In this document: positions 8,656 to 18,200 of the stretch, piece after piece
How positions within the stretch are numbered: position 1 is the first letter of the stretch
How the letters are laid out: every line of letters begins with the position of its first letter
Assembly (NCBI RefSeq): GCF_025153475.1
Contig: NZ_JANZXA010000009.1
Location: 62,001-126,000, forward strand
DNA from: Novosphingobium mangrovisedimenti
Lineage (GTDB): Bacteria; Pseudomonadota; Alphaproteobacteria; Sphingomonadales; Sphingomonadaceae
Direction of reading: 5' to 3'
DNA: 64,000 bases
Notes under the pieces: generated by a model
What the model was told of the DNA's origin: nothing
The model's database searches: none
What the model saw: the letters and a program-made list of their open reading frames with translations, nothing else
Position numbers and translations under genes: made by a program

Positions 8656-9414
8656 ATGCTAGAAGTTCACCAGTTTCCCTGTCTGTCCGATAACTACGGC
8701 TATCTGCTTCACGATCCGGAGAGCGAGGAAACCGTCTGCATCGACACGCCCGACGCGGACGAATACCTCCGTCAGGCGGGACACAAGGGATGGCAGATCA
8801 CCCAGATCTGGAACACCCACTGGCATCCCGATCACGCAGGCGGAAACGAGGCGATCAAGGCGGTCACGGGCTGCCATGTCACCGCGCCTGCCGGCGATGC
8901 GGGCAAGATCGCCTGGGTCGACCGCACCGTGGAGGACGGCGACACCGTCTCGATCGGCGACCGCAAAGGCAAGGTCATCGACGTGGGCGGCCATACGATG
9001 GGTCATGTCGCCTACCACCTGGCCGGTGCACGCATGGCCTTCGTCGGCGATTCACTATTCGCACTGGGATGCGGCCGCATGTTCGAAGGTACCGCGCCGC
9101 AGTTCTGGGCGAGTCTGCAGCGGCTCAAGTCCCTGCCCGGCGAAACGATGCTCTACTGCGCACACGAATATACCGAAGCGAACCTCAGGTTCGCGCTTCA
9201 TGCCGATCCCGACAACGCCGATCTGGCAGCCTATGCCGAGGACATCGCGCGCTTGCGTGCCGCCGGCCTGCCCACCGTGCCCATGAAGCTGGAACGGGAA
9301 CTGAGGACCAACCCCTTCCTGCGCGCCGACGATCCGGACATGCGGGCACGCTGGGGCGGCGGTGATGCCGTGGCGACGTTCGCCGCGCTGAGAGCGGCCA
9401 AGGACAGCTTCTGA
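8656..9414 (+). CDS. gloB: Hydroxyacylglutathione hydrolase (glyoxalase II)
   Basis: 252 aa metallo-beta-lactamase-fold thioesterase that hydrolyses S-D-lactoylglutathione in methylglyoxal detoxification. The binuclear metal motif THWHPDH gives His55, His57, Asp59 and His60; His113 in GGHTMGH and Asp132 in GDSLF follow, and the third His is in YCAHEYT. The C-terminal HAGH domain (from about residue 170, TEANLRFALHADP, LRTNPFLR) separates it from generic members. An AAGGAGAT site precedes the ATG. It is a single gene, isolated by the rpsA terminator. Confidence 0.94.
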   Translation: MLEVHQFPCLSDNYGYLLHDPESEETVCIDTPDADEYLRQAGHKGWQITQIWNTHWHPDHAGGNEAIKAVTGCHVTAPAGDAGKIAWVDRTVEDGDTVSIGDRKGKVIDVGGHTMGHVAYHLAGARMAFVGDSLFALGCGRMFEGTAPQFWASLQRLKSLPGETMLYCAHEYTEANLRFALHADPDNADLAAYAEDIARLRAAGLPTVPMKLERELRTNPFLRADDPDMRARWGGGDAVATFAALRAAKDSF

Positions 9415-9494
9415 AGGCTCTCGCCAGCCTTCGCCCGTTCGTGCCGGGCAAAGCCGGAACACGAACAGGCCGCCGGCAGCCAACCGGTTTCCCG

Positions 9495-9683
9495 TCAGGT
9501 CTCGCGAAACGACTGGGTGCGGTCGAGCCTGCTCATCACTTCTTCGAGCGGCTCGACAACGGTAATGCTGCGCCCCTCGCCGAAGCGGATGCGCGTACCT
9601 TCCGATATCTGCGAAATGAACGTGACCTGCGACGCGTTAATCACGGTCGGGGTGCGATCGACACTGGTCAGCTTCACAAACAT
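9495..9683 (-). CDS. Small conserved-looking protein, FlbD-like in character
   Basis: 62 aa, cytoplasmic, no signal or membrane segment. The pattern MFVKLTSVDRTPTVINASQV followed by a short beta-rich stretch and VVEPLEEVMSRL at the C-terminus resembles the small FlbD/SwrD-type fold (a few beta strands then a helix), but no flagellar genes are nearby, so the resemblance may be superficial. An AGGAGAGG-like site precedes the start (rc of 9686-9696). Function not recognised. The shortness leaves some doubt, but the good ribosome-binding site and coherent composition favour a real gene. Confidence 0.6.
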   Translation of the reverse strand: MFVKLTSVDRTPTVINASQVTFISQISEGTRIRFGEGRSITVVEPLEEVMSRLDRTQSFRET

Positions 9684-9780
9684 GCATCACCTCTCCTCAA
9701 GGGCAATGCGGCAAGCCTAGACCTTCATCCGGACAAAGCCAGAGATCTGAATCAAAAACGAAAGAAAGAAGCGCAAAAGA

Positions 9781-9810
9781 AAAAGCTTCCATCGAAGGAC
9801 GGAGGCTTTT
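9781..9810 (-). terminator. Intrinsic terminator downstream of the serine hydrolase gene
   Basis: AAAAGCTTCC (9781-9790) pairs with GGAGGCTTTT (9801-9810) with one G-U pair. On the minus strand the stem is followed by a T-rich run (TTTTTCTTT), 54 bp past the stop at 9864. Confidence 0.75.
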
Positions 9811-9863
9811 CTGTCTCGTAGACCGGCTCCCCGGCAGCGCCCCTGCGGGGCCCACATGAGCAT

Positions 9864-11432
9864 TCAAGGCAAGGCGCTCCAGGAATGACCCGCCACGCGC
9901 ACGGGGTGAAGATCCCGATAGTCGAAGGAAAAGTCCACGTCAGGGGTGGCCGGCGCAATCGTGAGCCTCGCCGGACGCCCCTCCCCGTCGGCAACGAAGG
10001 TCACGACGGCATCGGCATTGAGATGTCGGTCCGGCCAGCGCGCGACGAACGTCTCTCCGTCGCGATGGACCAGCGGGCCGCGCAGCAACTTCGAGCGGGT
10101 CAGATGGATTTCCAGCCCGCTGCCCGTCTCGCGCACGACGATGTCCCCATACCAGGGATCGCGATAAGTCCCCGCATAGGCTGACAGCGGGTGCGCTGTG
10201 GCCATGCCCGTTGCGGCATCCGCAGTTGCGGCCGCATCCGATGCCTTCGTCTTTTCCGCCATGAATTCGCGATACCGGCGAACGACCTCGCCATTCCAGT
10301 CGGCAGCGTTTTCACCGCGCACCGCCCGGTCGGCAAGCTGATAGGCCAGCAGGTGGGCGGGAACGATATCGTTGGTCAACACCACCACCGCCACCTTGCG
10401 GTCCGGCAGCATCACGAGGTTGGTAAGGCCACCCGGCCCCGCACCGCCATGCTCAACGAGGCGTTCGCCGGCGAAGTCCGAAACCGTCCAACCCAAGCCG
10501 TAGGCCGTCAGATGGGAATTGGCCAGGCGGCGGCGCATGCCCGACGTGTGCATGATGACATCGCCTTCCTGCATCTCGTGCAGGCGCTCCGGCGTCAGGA
10601 CCCGCACGCCGCTGGCGGCAGTGCCGTCGCCCATCTGGAACACGGCCCAGCGCGCAATGTCACGTGCAGAACAGGAAATGCTGCCCGCCGGATCGGCGAC
10701 GGCATCGAGATCCGTCAGAGCTTCTACCTTTGCATCGGCTCCGGCCCGCGAATGCTGCAAGGCCGTCGGCAGCGGCCTGGGTCTCGCGGGGTCAGCCGAG
10801 CAAGAGGTCATGCCAAGCGGCACGAACAGCCGCTGTTCGACGAAATCCGCCCAGGACATTCCGGACACCCGCGCCACCACTTCACCGGCGACCATGTAGA
10901 GGATGTTGTCGTAAGTGAAACGCTCGCGAAAGCCGGTGGCAAGGGGCAGATGCCTCAACGCCGCAACGACCTCGCCCGGCGTCGCCTTCGCATCGGGCCA
11001 GAGCAGCAGGTCGCCTGCCCCGAGCGAAAGGCCCGAACGATGAACGAGCAGGTCGCGCACCGTCATTTCGCGGGTCACATAGGGGTCGCTCATCGCGAAT
11101 TCGGGCAAGTGCGCGACGACCTTGTCGTCCCAGTTCAGCTTGCCCTCGTCGATCAGCACGGCCAGTGCCGCGGCGGTGAAGGCCTTGGTCATCGAATGGA
11201 TCGGAAACACGGTATCCGCGTCGACCGGTTGCGCCTTGCCGACCTCTCGCGTGCCGAACCCATGGTCGAAGGCCAGCCTGCCATCCTTGACGACGGCCAC
11301 TGCCATGCCGGTCGGCGCGAGCCCCTGGTAGACCGCCGCAGCATCTGCCTCGAAGGCGCGATCATCGCAAAGCGCAGGCGAGGCAACGGTCAGGAGACCA
11401 AGCGAAAACGAAACGGCAAGACGACGGACCAT
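9864..11432 (-). CDS. Secreted serine hydrolase, class C beta-lactamase/esterase family
   Basis: 522 aa. A signal peptide of about 22 residues ends near ASPALC. The beta-lactamase-fold domain (about residues 25-385) contains the SxxK motif SMTK (Ser80, Lys83), the YxN motif YDN (Tyr174, Asn176) and an HGG near residue 340, the three active-site elements of this superfamily. The last roughly 100 residues form a separate beta-rich domain resembling DUF3471, common in periplasmic peptidase/esterase members. The substrate cannot be read from sequence; an esterase or D-amino-acid peptidase is as likely as a true beta-lactamase, and there is no ampR neighbour. Monocistronic, with its own terminator. 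Confidence 0.85.
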   Translation of the reverse strand: MVRRLAVSFSLGLLTVASPALCDDRAFEADAAAVYQGLAPTGMAVAVVKDGRLAFDHGFGTREVGKAQPVDADTVFPIHSMTKAFTAAALAVLIDEGKLNWDDKVVAHLPEFAMSDPYVTREMTVRDLLVHRSGLSLGAGDLLLWPDAKATPGEVVAALRHLPLATGFRERFTYDNILYMVAGEVVARVSGMSWADFVEQRLFVPLGMTSCSADPARPRPLPTALQHSRAGADAKVEALTDLDAVADPAGSISCSARDIARWAVFQMGDGTAASGVRVLTPERLHEMQEGDVIMHTSGMRRRLANSHLTAYGLGWTVSDFAGERLVEHGGAGPGGLTNLVMLPDRKVAVVVLTNDIVPAHLLAYQLADRAVRGENAADWNGEVVRRYREFMAEKTKASDAAATADAATGMATAHPLSAYAGTYRDPWYGDIVVRETGSGLEIHLTRSKLLRGPLVHRDGETFVARWPDRHLNADAVVTFVADGEGRPARLTIAPATPDVDFSFDYRDLHPVRVAGHSWSALP

Positions 11433-11581
11433 GAACTGCGGGCTCGCATTTGAAAGAACGTGCCCACGCCCTCGCCCGCACCACCTTCTTGCTCAATGCC
11501 ACTTCGACAGAGCTTGAACTGCCACCGTCCAGGGCCGCCGAAACGGCAATCGCCATCGACGAACGCCATCACCCCACCAAC

Positions 11582-11615
11582 AAAAAAGCCCCCGTCCGGG
11601 GACGGGGGCTTTTTT
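11582..11615. terminator. Strong bidirectional intrinsic terminator after the atp operon
   Basis: GCCCCCGTC (11588-11596) and GACGGGGGC (11601-11609) pair perfectly around CGGG, flanked by six A on the left and six T on the right. It lies 29 bp beyond the atpF stop. The 150 bp to its left, up to the hydrolase start at 11432, shows no further feature apart from that gene's promoter region. Confidence 0.9.
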
Positions 11616-11643
11616 GTTGTACCGGCTAGCCGGAAAGAGGCGT

Positions 11644-12219
11644 TCAGATCCCGGCGATCGCCTGGTCGACCAGCGCCTTGTCCGCATCTGCCGAATGGTT
11701 GGTCGCGATCAGCCCCTTGGCTGCTGCTGCTGCGGCGGCGGCGGCCTGATTGCGCAGATCGGTGACGGCAGCGATTTCAGTGGCCGCGATCTTGTCCTGC
11801 GCCATCTTCTCGCGGCGGGTGATGACGTCGGCCACGTCCTTTTCTGCCTTGGCGACAATCGCGTCAGCCTCGTGACGGGCATGCTCGAGCATCGAGGCCG
11901 CGTCCTTTTCGGCATTGGCGATCTTGTCGGCATACTCCTTGCGCAGCGCTTCAGCTTCCGCGCGAAGAGTCTTGGCTTCCTCGAGCTGCGCCTTGATCTC
12001 GGCGATCCGGGAATCGAGGCCCTTGGTCAGGAGGCTCGGAGCCCCCTTCCAGATCGCGATGGCGAGCAGCACGATCATCGAGGCGCTGACGACGGCGACC
12101 GGCGGCGCAATGCCGAGCAGCGCCGGTTCGGCGTGGTGCTCTACATGCGCGGTGGTCGCGCCGGTGATTTCGGCACCTTCATGGGCAAGGCCCTGCTCTA
12201 CGGCAACATTGTCAGCCAT
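11644..12219 (-). CDS. atpF: ATP synthase F0 subunit b
   Basis: 191 aa peripheral-stalk subunit. An N-terminal stretch of about 35 residues precedes a single membrane helix (VAVVSASMIVLLAIAIW, about 41-57), then a long charged coiled coil rich in Ala, Glu and Lys reaching the C-terminus. With the b' gene just upstream it forms the b/b' heterodimeric stator typical of alphaproteobacteria. Its start overlaps the end of the b' gene by 8 bp. It is last in the F0 operon; F1 genes are not in the window. Confidence 0.92.
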   Translation of the reverse strand: MADNVAVEQGLAHEGAEITGATTAHVEHHAEPALLGIAPPVAVVSASMIVLLAIAIWKGAPSLLTKGLDSRIAEIKAQLEEAKTLRAEAEALRKEYADKIANAEKDAASMLEHARHEADAIVAKAEKDVADVITRREKMAQDKIAATEIAAVTDLRNQAAAAAAAAAKGLIATNHSADADKALVDQAIAGI

Positions 12220-12706
12220 GGACCAGGTTCTCCTTCACGGCGGAACGGACAGCAGCTTCGTCGACCGAGAGGCCGGCGACGCGGCTGACGATTTCGCGCG
12301 CAGCGTCTGCCGCGACGTCCTCGATCTCGGCCGATGCCGAACGACGTGCCTCGGCGATACGGCTTTCGGCATCGGCAAGCTTGCCGTCGATGACGCCCTG
12401 TGCAGCCGCAAGGCGGTCTGCGGTGGCGGCGGCAGCCTTGCCGCGTGCATCCGCGATCAGGCTCTGTGCCTCGGCACGGTTCGCGTTTTCACGCGTGCGC
12501 CAGGCAGCCTCTTCCTCGTCGGCCTGCTTGCGAGCGCGCTCGGCGGCGAAGAGGTCGTCTGCAATCTGCTTGTCGCGCTGCGCGACCGTATCCATCACCT
12601 TCGGCACCATGCCCCGCCCGACGACGAAGAAGGTGAAGCCGAAGAAGACCAGCAGCCAGAAGATCTGGCTGGAATAGGTCGCGGCAAGCTGTTCGATTTG
12701 AGGCAT
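12212..12706 (-). CDS. atpF': ATP synthase F0 subunit b'
   Basis: 164 aa. The start MPQIEQLAATYSSQIFWLLV leads straight into the membrane helix (about residues 14-34), followed by MVPKVMDTVAQRDKQIADDL and a long helical region, which is the b' pattern in photosynthetic bacteria and alphaproteobacteria. It pairs with subunit b in the peripheral stalk that holds the F1 head. It lies between atpE (104 bp upstream) and atpF (8 bp overlap). Confidence 0.92.
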   Translation of the reverse strand: MPQIEQLAATYSSQIFWLLVFFGFTFFVVGRGMVPKVMDTVAQRDKQIADDLFAAERARKQADEEEAAWRTRENANRAEAQSLIADARGKAAAATADRLAAAQGVIDGKLADAESRIAEARRSASAEIEDVAADAAREIVSRVAGLSVDEAAVRSAVKENLVHG

Positions 12707-12810
12707 GGGTCAGCCTTGTCTCGAGGTGGCCGTCAAAAACTTCAGGTCCGTCGATCCGGGCCGCCCCACCAAAGGGTTCGGGCAGCCCGGTCAAACGGAA
12801 ACGCGTGCGA

Positions 12811-13035
12811 TCAGGCGAAGATCAGCAGCGCGGCGATAACGAACGAGAGCAGGCCCAGAAGCTCGGCACCGGCGAAGCCGATGAACAGGCGGCCCTGCTG
12901 GGCGTCAGCGGCGCCCGGGTTGCGCAGCGCGCCTTCGAGGAACTTGGCGAAAACGTTGCCCACGCCGATCGAAGCGAGGCCAGCGCCGATAGCGGCGAAA
13001 CCAGCACCAAGCAGCTTTGCAGCTTCTGCGTCCAT
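12811..13035 (-). CDS. atpE: ATP synthase F0 subunit c (proteolipid)
   Basis: 74 aa hairpin of two membrane helices that forms the rotor ring. Helix 1 is LLGAGFAAIGAGLASIGVG with the Gly/Ala packing motif; the polar loop ARNP-equivalent is LRNPGA; helix 2 (GFAGAELLGLLSFVIAALL) carries the essential proton-carrying carboxylate as Glu in GAEL. Length and motifs match alphaproteobacterial c subunits. A GGGAG site precedes the ATG. It sits 39 bp after atpB. Confidence 0.96.
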   Translation of the reverse strand: MDAEAAKLLGAGFAAIGAGLASIGVGNVFAKFLEGALRNPGAADAQQGRLFIGFAGAELLGLLSFVIAALLIFA

Positions 13036-13074
13036 TTCAAAAACTCCCTTTGGAAAACTCGATTGGCGGTAAAA

Positions 13075-13860
13075 TCAGTGAAGGTTCTCGGCGTCGTTCA
13101 GATAGACGCAGGTGAGAAGAGCGAAAACGTATGCCTGGATCGCGGCCACCAGCAGCTCGAGAGCGCAGATGCCGACCATCAGGATGAAGCTGGGCAGGCC
13201 GGCAATGGCGAAGAGGCCGATACTGGCGTTACCCGAGCTGATCACGAAGCTGGAGAGCACTTCGAGCAGGACGTGGCCGGCCATCATCGCGACGAACAGT
13301 CGCAGGCCGAGGCTGAACGGACGCACCAGAAACGAGATCAGCTCGACCACGAAGATGGCCGGGATCATCGCAGCAGGCGTACCGTGCGGCACGAAGAGCG
13401 AGAAAAAGTGCAGCTTGTGCTTGGCGAAACCGACGATGATCACGATCGAGAACGACAGGATCGAAAGAACGCCGGTGGCCGAGAAGTGGCTGGTGAACGT
13501 GAAGGGATGCAGCCCCAGCACGCCGAGCGGCATGAGGCCGAGGAAGTTGGCGAAGAGAATGAACATGAACAGCGAGAAGATGTAGGGCACATACTTCTTG
13601 CCGGCGGCGCCAACATTGGCGGCCAGCATGCCATCGATGAAGCCGGTGAAGGTTTCCACCGCCATCTGCCAGCGGCCGGGCACGAGCTGACGCTTGGCAC
13701 CGCCTGCCACGAAAACGAGCAGAAGCACGGTAGCGATCGCCATCCACAGCGCACTATTGGTGAAGGCGATATTATAGCCCGCAATCTGCCAGCCATCAGA
13801 GCCGAACAACGGCTCGATGGTGAACTGGTGCATCGGGTCGACCTTGCCTTCAGCTGCCAC
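13075..13860 (-). CDS. atpB: ATP synthase F0 subunit a
   Basis: 261 aa from a GTG start at 13860, giving VAAEGKVDPMHQFTIEPLF, the standard alphaproteobacterial N-terminus, with AGGGAT upstream; an upstream in-frame start would add an unrelated 61-residue segment overlapping atpI and is rejected. Multi-pass membrane protein forming the proton half-channels. The helix RPFSLGLRLFVAMMAGHVLL contains the essential Arg facing the c ring; the C-terminal helix is ICALELLVAAIQAYVFALL. It follows atpI by 65 bp. Confidence 0.95.
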   Translation of the reverse strand: MAAEGKVDPMHQFTIEPLFGSDGWQIAGYNIAFTNSALWMAIATVLLLVFVAGGAKRQLVPGRWQMAVETFTGFIDGMLAANVGAAGKKYVPYIFSLFMFILFANFLGLMPLGVLGLHPFTFTSHFSATGVLSILSFSIVIIVGFAKHKLHFFSLFVPHGTPAAMIPAIFVVELISFLVRPFSLGLRLFVAMMAGHVLLEVLSSFVISSGNASIGLFAIAGLPSFILMVGICALELLVAAIQAYVFALLTCVYLNDAENLH

Positions 13861-13925
13861 GCGAATATCCCTGTCGCCTGTTGAACAACAGCGCCCCTTC
13901 CCCTGGCCCAAAAAGAAATTTGGGA

Positions 13926-14246
13926 TCAGTCGGGACGCCGGTTCGAAATCCGGATAATGTTCCTGAAGGCGACGAAGATTCCGAAGAACAACATCACCAA
14001 CAGACCCCAGGGCGACGTTCCGGCAAAGTGATCGATCACCCAACCGAGAAACAGGCCGCCCGCGACACCCCCCAGCAATTCCGACAGCACGCGGTTCCCA
14101 AGACGATAATTCTCGTCCGATTCCACGCCCGCCGTCGGTTGGTTGCGCTTCTCTTCCCGCTCACGAAGGGCTTTCAGCCGCTCGTCGAGCGCGTCGATAC
14201 GCGCATCCTCACCAACAGGGTCCCGGGTTTCAGGCTCGTCGTTCAT
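13926..14246 (-). CDS. atpI: AtpI-type F0F1 assembly protein
   Basis: About 106 aa from the ATG at 14246, which has GAGGAG at good spacing; an upstream in-frame start would add 14 residues. A charged N-terminal coiled region (ALDERLKALREREEKR) precedes two membrane helices (LLGGVAGGLFLGWVIDHFAG and WGLLVMLFFGIFVAFRNIIR), with GxxxG-like patterns. AtpI proteins assist c-ring assembly or Mg2+ transport and are poorly conserved; the call rests on topology and on being first gene of the F0 operon. Confidence 0.85.
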   Translation of the reverse strand: MNDEPETRDPVGEDARIDALDERLKALREREEKRNQPTAGVESDENYRLGNRVLSELLGGVAGGLFLGWVIDHFAGTSPWGLLVMLFFGIFVAFRNIIRISNRRPD

Positions 14247-14453
14247 GTCAGGCTCCTCATGAGACACGGGAACACACGACGCGCACAACGGCCGTCCGCC
14301 AAGAGCGCCGCCCCCTTAGGTTGCGGCTTTTCCCGAGTCAACCGTGGCGCGTGCTGCGCTGCAACTCTTCCGCAGGGCAAGATACCGCATCGGCCCGCAC
14401 AGCCACAATGCCCCGGATTTGCCGGACCGATACCGCGTTGGCGATAGGTCACG

Positions 14454-14490
14454 AAAAAGGCCGGACGACATCGCTGTCGACCGGCCTTTT
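14454..14490. terminator. Bidirectional-looking terminator after ydbL
   Basis: AAAAGGCCGG (14455-14464) pairs with CCGGCCTTTT (14481-14490). Inside, CGAC and GTCG can extend the stem. On the minus strand it ends in CCTTTTTCG, 47 bp past the ydbL stop. The remaining 160 bp up to atpI hold the atp promoter region and no visible gene. Confidence 0.75.
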
Positions 14491-14536
14491 CGAACGAATC
14501 AGGAAAGGCGTTCGCGCCCCGTCCCGACAGTCGCCC

Positions 14537-14938
14537 CTATTTGCAGCCCGCCGGGCGCGACGGCATCGCTGCGCCGCGCGTTTGCCAGGAGCCATCGGGC
14601 GCCTGATATTTCTCGCCCGGCTTGGTGTCGGCCAGCAGGCGGCACGCGGTTGCCGTGGCATATTCCTGAACGGTGCTCTTCGCGGCGGCAGCGCCCTCGG
14701 TGTAGACCGCACGGCGCTTGTTGTTGAGATCGCGCACCATCTTGACGATGTCCTGCGACTGGCTGCCGACCACGCCCAGGTAGCCGTCCTGCTGCTCGCC
14801 AATCTGCCCCGCGGCGCGCGCGGCGGCATATTCGGGGCTGCGACCCTGCGCCTGGACCACGACGGGGCCCGTCGCCATGAGCGCGGCCGCCACGGCCATC
14901 CCGGCCACCTTGAAACCCTTGATAGACAACCTGGTCAT
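14537..14938 (-). CDS. ydbL: YdbL family protein (DUF1318), periplasmic
   Basis: 133 aa. Signal peptide of about 30 residues (VAGMAVAAALMATGPVVVQAQ). The mature part begins RSPEYAAARAAGQIGEQQDGYLG, continues with VRDLNNKRRAVYTE, and carries AATACR; these are hallmarks of the DUF1318/YdbL family. In E. coli YdbL works with the AsmA-like bridge protein YdbH and lipoprotein YnbE in moving phospholipid to the outer membrane. All three genes are adjacent here in the same order. Its ATG overlaps the ynbE stop. Confidence 0.9.
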   Translation of the reverse strand: MTRLSIKGFKVAGMAVAAALMATGPVVVQAQGRSPEYAAARAAGQIGEQQDGYLGVVGSQSQDIVKMVRDLNNKRRAVYTEGAAAAKSTVQEYATATACRLLADTKPGEKYQAPDGSWQTRGAAMPSRPAGCK

Positions 14939-15171
14939 CAGAAAATGTCCTTGTTCTCCTCGATCGTCTTGGCCGCTTCAGCGTCAAGGCGATAGACGAC
15001 TTCCTGCCGGATATTGATGTTCAGCTCGATCACGATCGGCTTGTCGGGCGCCGCCAGATTGACGCATCCCCCAAGCACCCCGATCGCACCCGCGACCATC
15101 AGCACCGGCCCCTGCTTCCATACGGCGCGAACGGCGCGCCCGCCGAACCCTTGGCCTTGCTGCAATTTCAT
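14938..15171 (-). CDS. ynbE: YnbE family outer-membrane lipoprotein
   Basis: About 77 aa from ATG 15171; the start is uncertain, since the track from 15240 to 14938 stays open and a shorter start nearer the signal is also possible. A hydrophobic stretch VLMVAGAIGVLGGC forms a lipobox-like LGGC, after which the mature lipoprotein is only about 40 residues: VNLAAPDKPIVIELNINI..EVVYRL. YnbE proteins cap and oligomerise at the outer-membrane end of YdbH. Immediately downstream of ydbH and overlapping ydbL by a TGATG-type junction. Confidence 0.85.
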   Translation of the reverse strand: MKLQQGQGFGGRAVRAVWKQGPVLMVAGAIGVLGGCVNLAAPDKPIVIELNINIRQEVVYRLDAEAAKTIEENKDIF

Positions 15172-15236
15172 CTTGCCCCGACATCTCATCGCCGGATTTG
15201 TTGCAGCCGGAAAGCCTCCGGTCAATTCACATGCCG

Positions 15237-18200
15237 TCATGGGTTATTCTCACTGACTGGAGGCTGAATGGCTGAAACGGCGGGAGCCTGCCGTCCCCGC
15301 GCCTTGGGGACACCGTCTATGCCGATAAGGCCGAGCGTGCGCGGGTCCGTCACGTAGCTGGGATCGTAGAGCGACCGCAGCGGCGCGAACAGGCTGAAGA
15401 AGGGCGCCTTGATATTGAGCACGAAACGGATCGGCAGCTTCGCGACCTGCTTCGTCAGGAAATTCTGCTTGGCACCGAGCCCCTGGCTGAGGCCGGTGAA
15501 GCTGACGCGGGTGATGATCTCTCCCGCCAGATCGCCGCCGAGCGAAATCTCCATGCTCTGGAAATTCACCGACTTGAGCGTATCGAAGGCGAAATTACCC
15601 ATTGCGGACAAGTCCTTGTACGTCAGCTCGCCGACGTAGGCGACATTGCCGCCCGGTGGCCGCGAAACGAGATGGCCTTCCTCGATCCGCCCGCCGTTCT
15701 CGTCGAACACCAGCGGCAAACGGCCGTCGAAGACACCCGATGCGTTGAGGTTGTCCATTTCGAGATGCCGCACGAACGTCGTCGCATCGAGCCCTTCGAC
15801 CTTCAGCGTGTAGTAGCGCGTCTCGGCAACGCCGATCTTCATGTGCGCGGGTTCGAGCGCAAGCGTGCCCCCCATGAAAGGCCAGTGGGCACTATTGACC
15901 TGCAGGTAGTGGTCGGGCTTCATCTCGAAGGAGAGGATGCCGTCCGTCACTTCGATGCCGGGGTTGATCGAGGCAAGCTTCAATCGCTGGTCGGGCGCGG
16001 TGACGAGGCCGAGAAGATCGGTGAACACCACTTCGCCCGACAGCCCTTTTACCGGACCGAAGGGCGCAGCGAAGTCGACGCCGTCGGTAGCAAGGCGGCC
16101 ATGGCTGGTGACGCCTTTCTCGTTCCAGTCGATTCGGCCGGTCCCGCGAACCGTTCCTTCGAGACTGGAGACGATGCCCAGCGCCAGGGCGGAGAGCGTA
16201 TCGGCCTGCAGCTTGTCGTCGAACCGGATGCCGTCCGCGGTAAGGTCGGCATGGCCTGTGGCACTGCCGAGGTCGTGCACGATGTCTGCGCGCACAACTT
16301 CCCGGCCGCTTTCCGGTTCGCGAATGACCGCCTGCGCGGTGATTATGTTGTCGGCAAGGCGCAGGGTAGCATCGCGCGCGACCATGGGCTGGAAACGGGC
16401 GACCTTTTCACGGTCGACGAGCGTGAAGATGGCGCCATCGATCGTAAGCACGCCATCCGCATAGCGCCAGTTGCCGGCCGTCCTGCGCAAATCGAGGGGA
16501 ACAGCGTAGAGGCCCAGGTCGGCCCCGCCGAACGTCCCGGCGGTCTCGGCACCGACGCGCGCGTCGAGATCCGCGATTCGGAACTGCGAAACGCCGTCTT
16601 CCGGCCCGAGATCGACCGCGAGTGCCGTGGCCTTGAGCACGCCGGGGCCGGTGCCGTCCTGAACGAACCCGAGCGGCCCACTGACGATGCGAATCGGCGT
16701 TTCCCCGAGATGCCCGAACAGGTCGAGCCCGGAAACGCCCGCGGCCACCCGCAGATTGCCACCCCTGCCCTGAACGACAGCCCGCCCTTCCACAGGGCAA
16801 ACCGACAGACTGCGCCGGTCGAGTGTCAGGCTGGCGAACTGCAGCCGGTCGAAAGCCACCTGAGCGCAGCGCGGCCAGACCGCAAGATCGCCATTCGCTC
16901 CCCAACTTCCCGCAATCGGCAGGATCAGGTTTTCCGCCCGTCCGCCGGGCAGATCGCCCGTGAGACTGGCCTTGCCGGTAAAGGTCAGAGCACCGTCGGC
17001 ACCCTGAACCAGCGCGAGCTGCGGCAATGCAACGCGCGTGTCGCCGGCGCGGTAACCCGGCATCGTCACATGCATCGCCAGCCTGCCGTCGTTGCCGCTT
17101 TCCATCCGGCCGGAGACTTGTGGCAATCCGCGCCCTCCGGTGGCGAAATTGCCGGTCACGCGAGGCAGTCCACCCGTACCGAACATCGCCTGCACGCGCG
17201 AAAGCGTCAGCAGCGAAGACCCACTGCCTCCCTTGAGAGAGCCCTGCGGCACGACGAGACTAAACCCCTCGTCCGTTCGCCGAAGGAGCACGTTGGCAAC
17301 AAGCGTGCTGGCGCGGGTTTCCAGGGCAAGCGCGCTGCGCATTTGCGCGGCGAGGGGCGCCACGAGCGTGCCCTCGCCCGTCCGCTGTGCATCGCGCAGG
17401 GTCTGGTCCAGCGCGGTCCCCAGGGCGATGCCCTTTCCGCCGATGTCGCTGTCGACATCGAAGCGGGCGAGCCCCTCGGCGGAACGGGCCCGGCCATCGA
17501 ACGAGAGGCGGGCAAGCCGGGCTTGCGGCGTCCTGACACCGCGTGCCTCAAGGTCGTAGCGGGCATTGAGCGAACGGCCACGGTAGGTGAAATTGGCAGT
17601 ACCGGACGCGCCATCGAGGCGATTGTCCCCATAGCGCCCTGCCCCGGCCTTGAAGCCGAGCTTGCCCTCGCCGCCATCGAGCGCCTTGTCGAGCGTGACG
17701 TCGAGCGTCAGCCCTGCCTGCGCCACCGCGACTTCACGGTCCGGACAGCCAAGGCCCGCCATGCGCACCGGCCCTTCGAAGCGCGGCTTTTCGGATGCCG
17801 TGGTCACCTTGCCGTAAATGCTGGTGCGCCCGGCCTTGCAGCCGTCGAACGACAATTCCGGCGCGACTGCTGCCAGTTCGCCGGAAAAACCGCCGCGCAA
17901 AGGGCCTTCACCGGTCAGCTTCGCACCGATCCGGCCATTGTCGCTTTCGATCAAAGCGCGCCCGTCCACTACCGCGACATCGAGGTCGGGCATCTCGAAG
18001 GGCCCAGCCTTCCCGGTAAACAGCACCTTGTCGAGACTGCCGAAGCTCATCTTGCCATCATGGTAGGCGCCATAGAGGCGCGGGCGCACCACGGTGATCC
18101 GCCCGATCCCCGGAAGGCCCCAGTACAGCCGGGTCGCCACGCGAAGTTCCGCCGCGCTGAAATCCGGCTTCTTCGGATCGCCGATCACCAGATTGCGGAC

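Noticed and set aside
13861..14043. Extended N-terminus for ATP synthase subunit a
   Set aside because: The extra 61 residues overlap atpI and resemble no subunit a; GTG 13860 has a Shine-Dalgarno and the family start.
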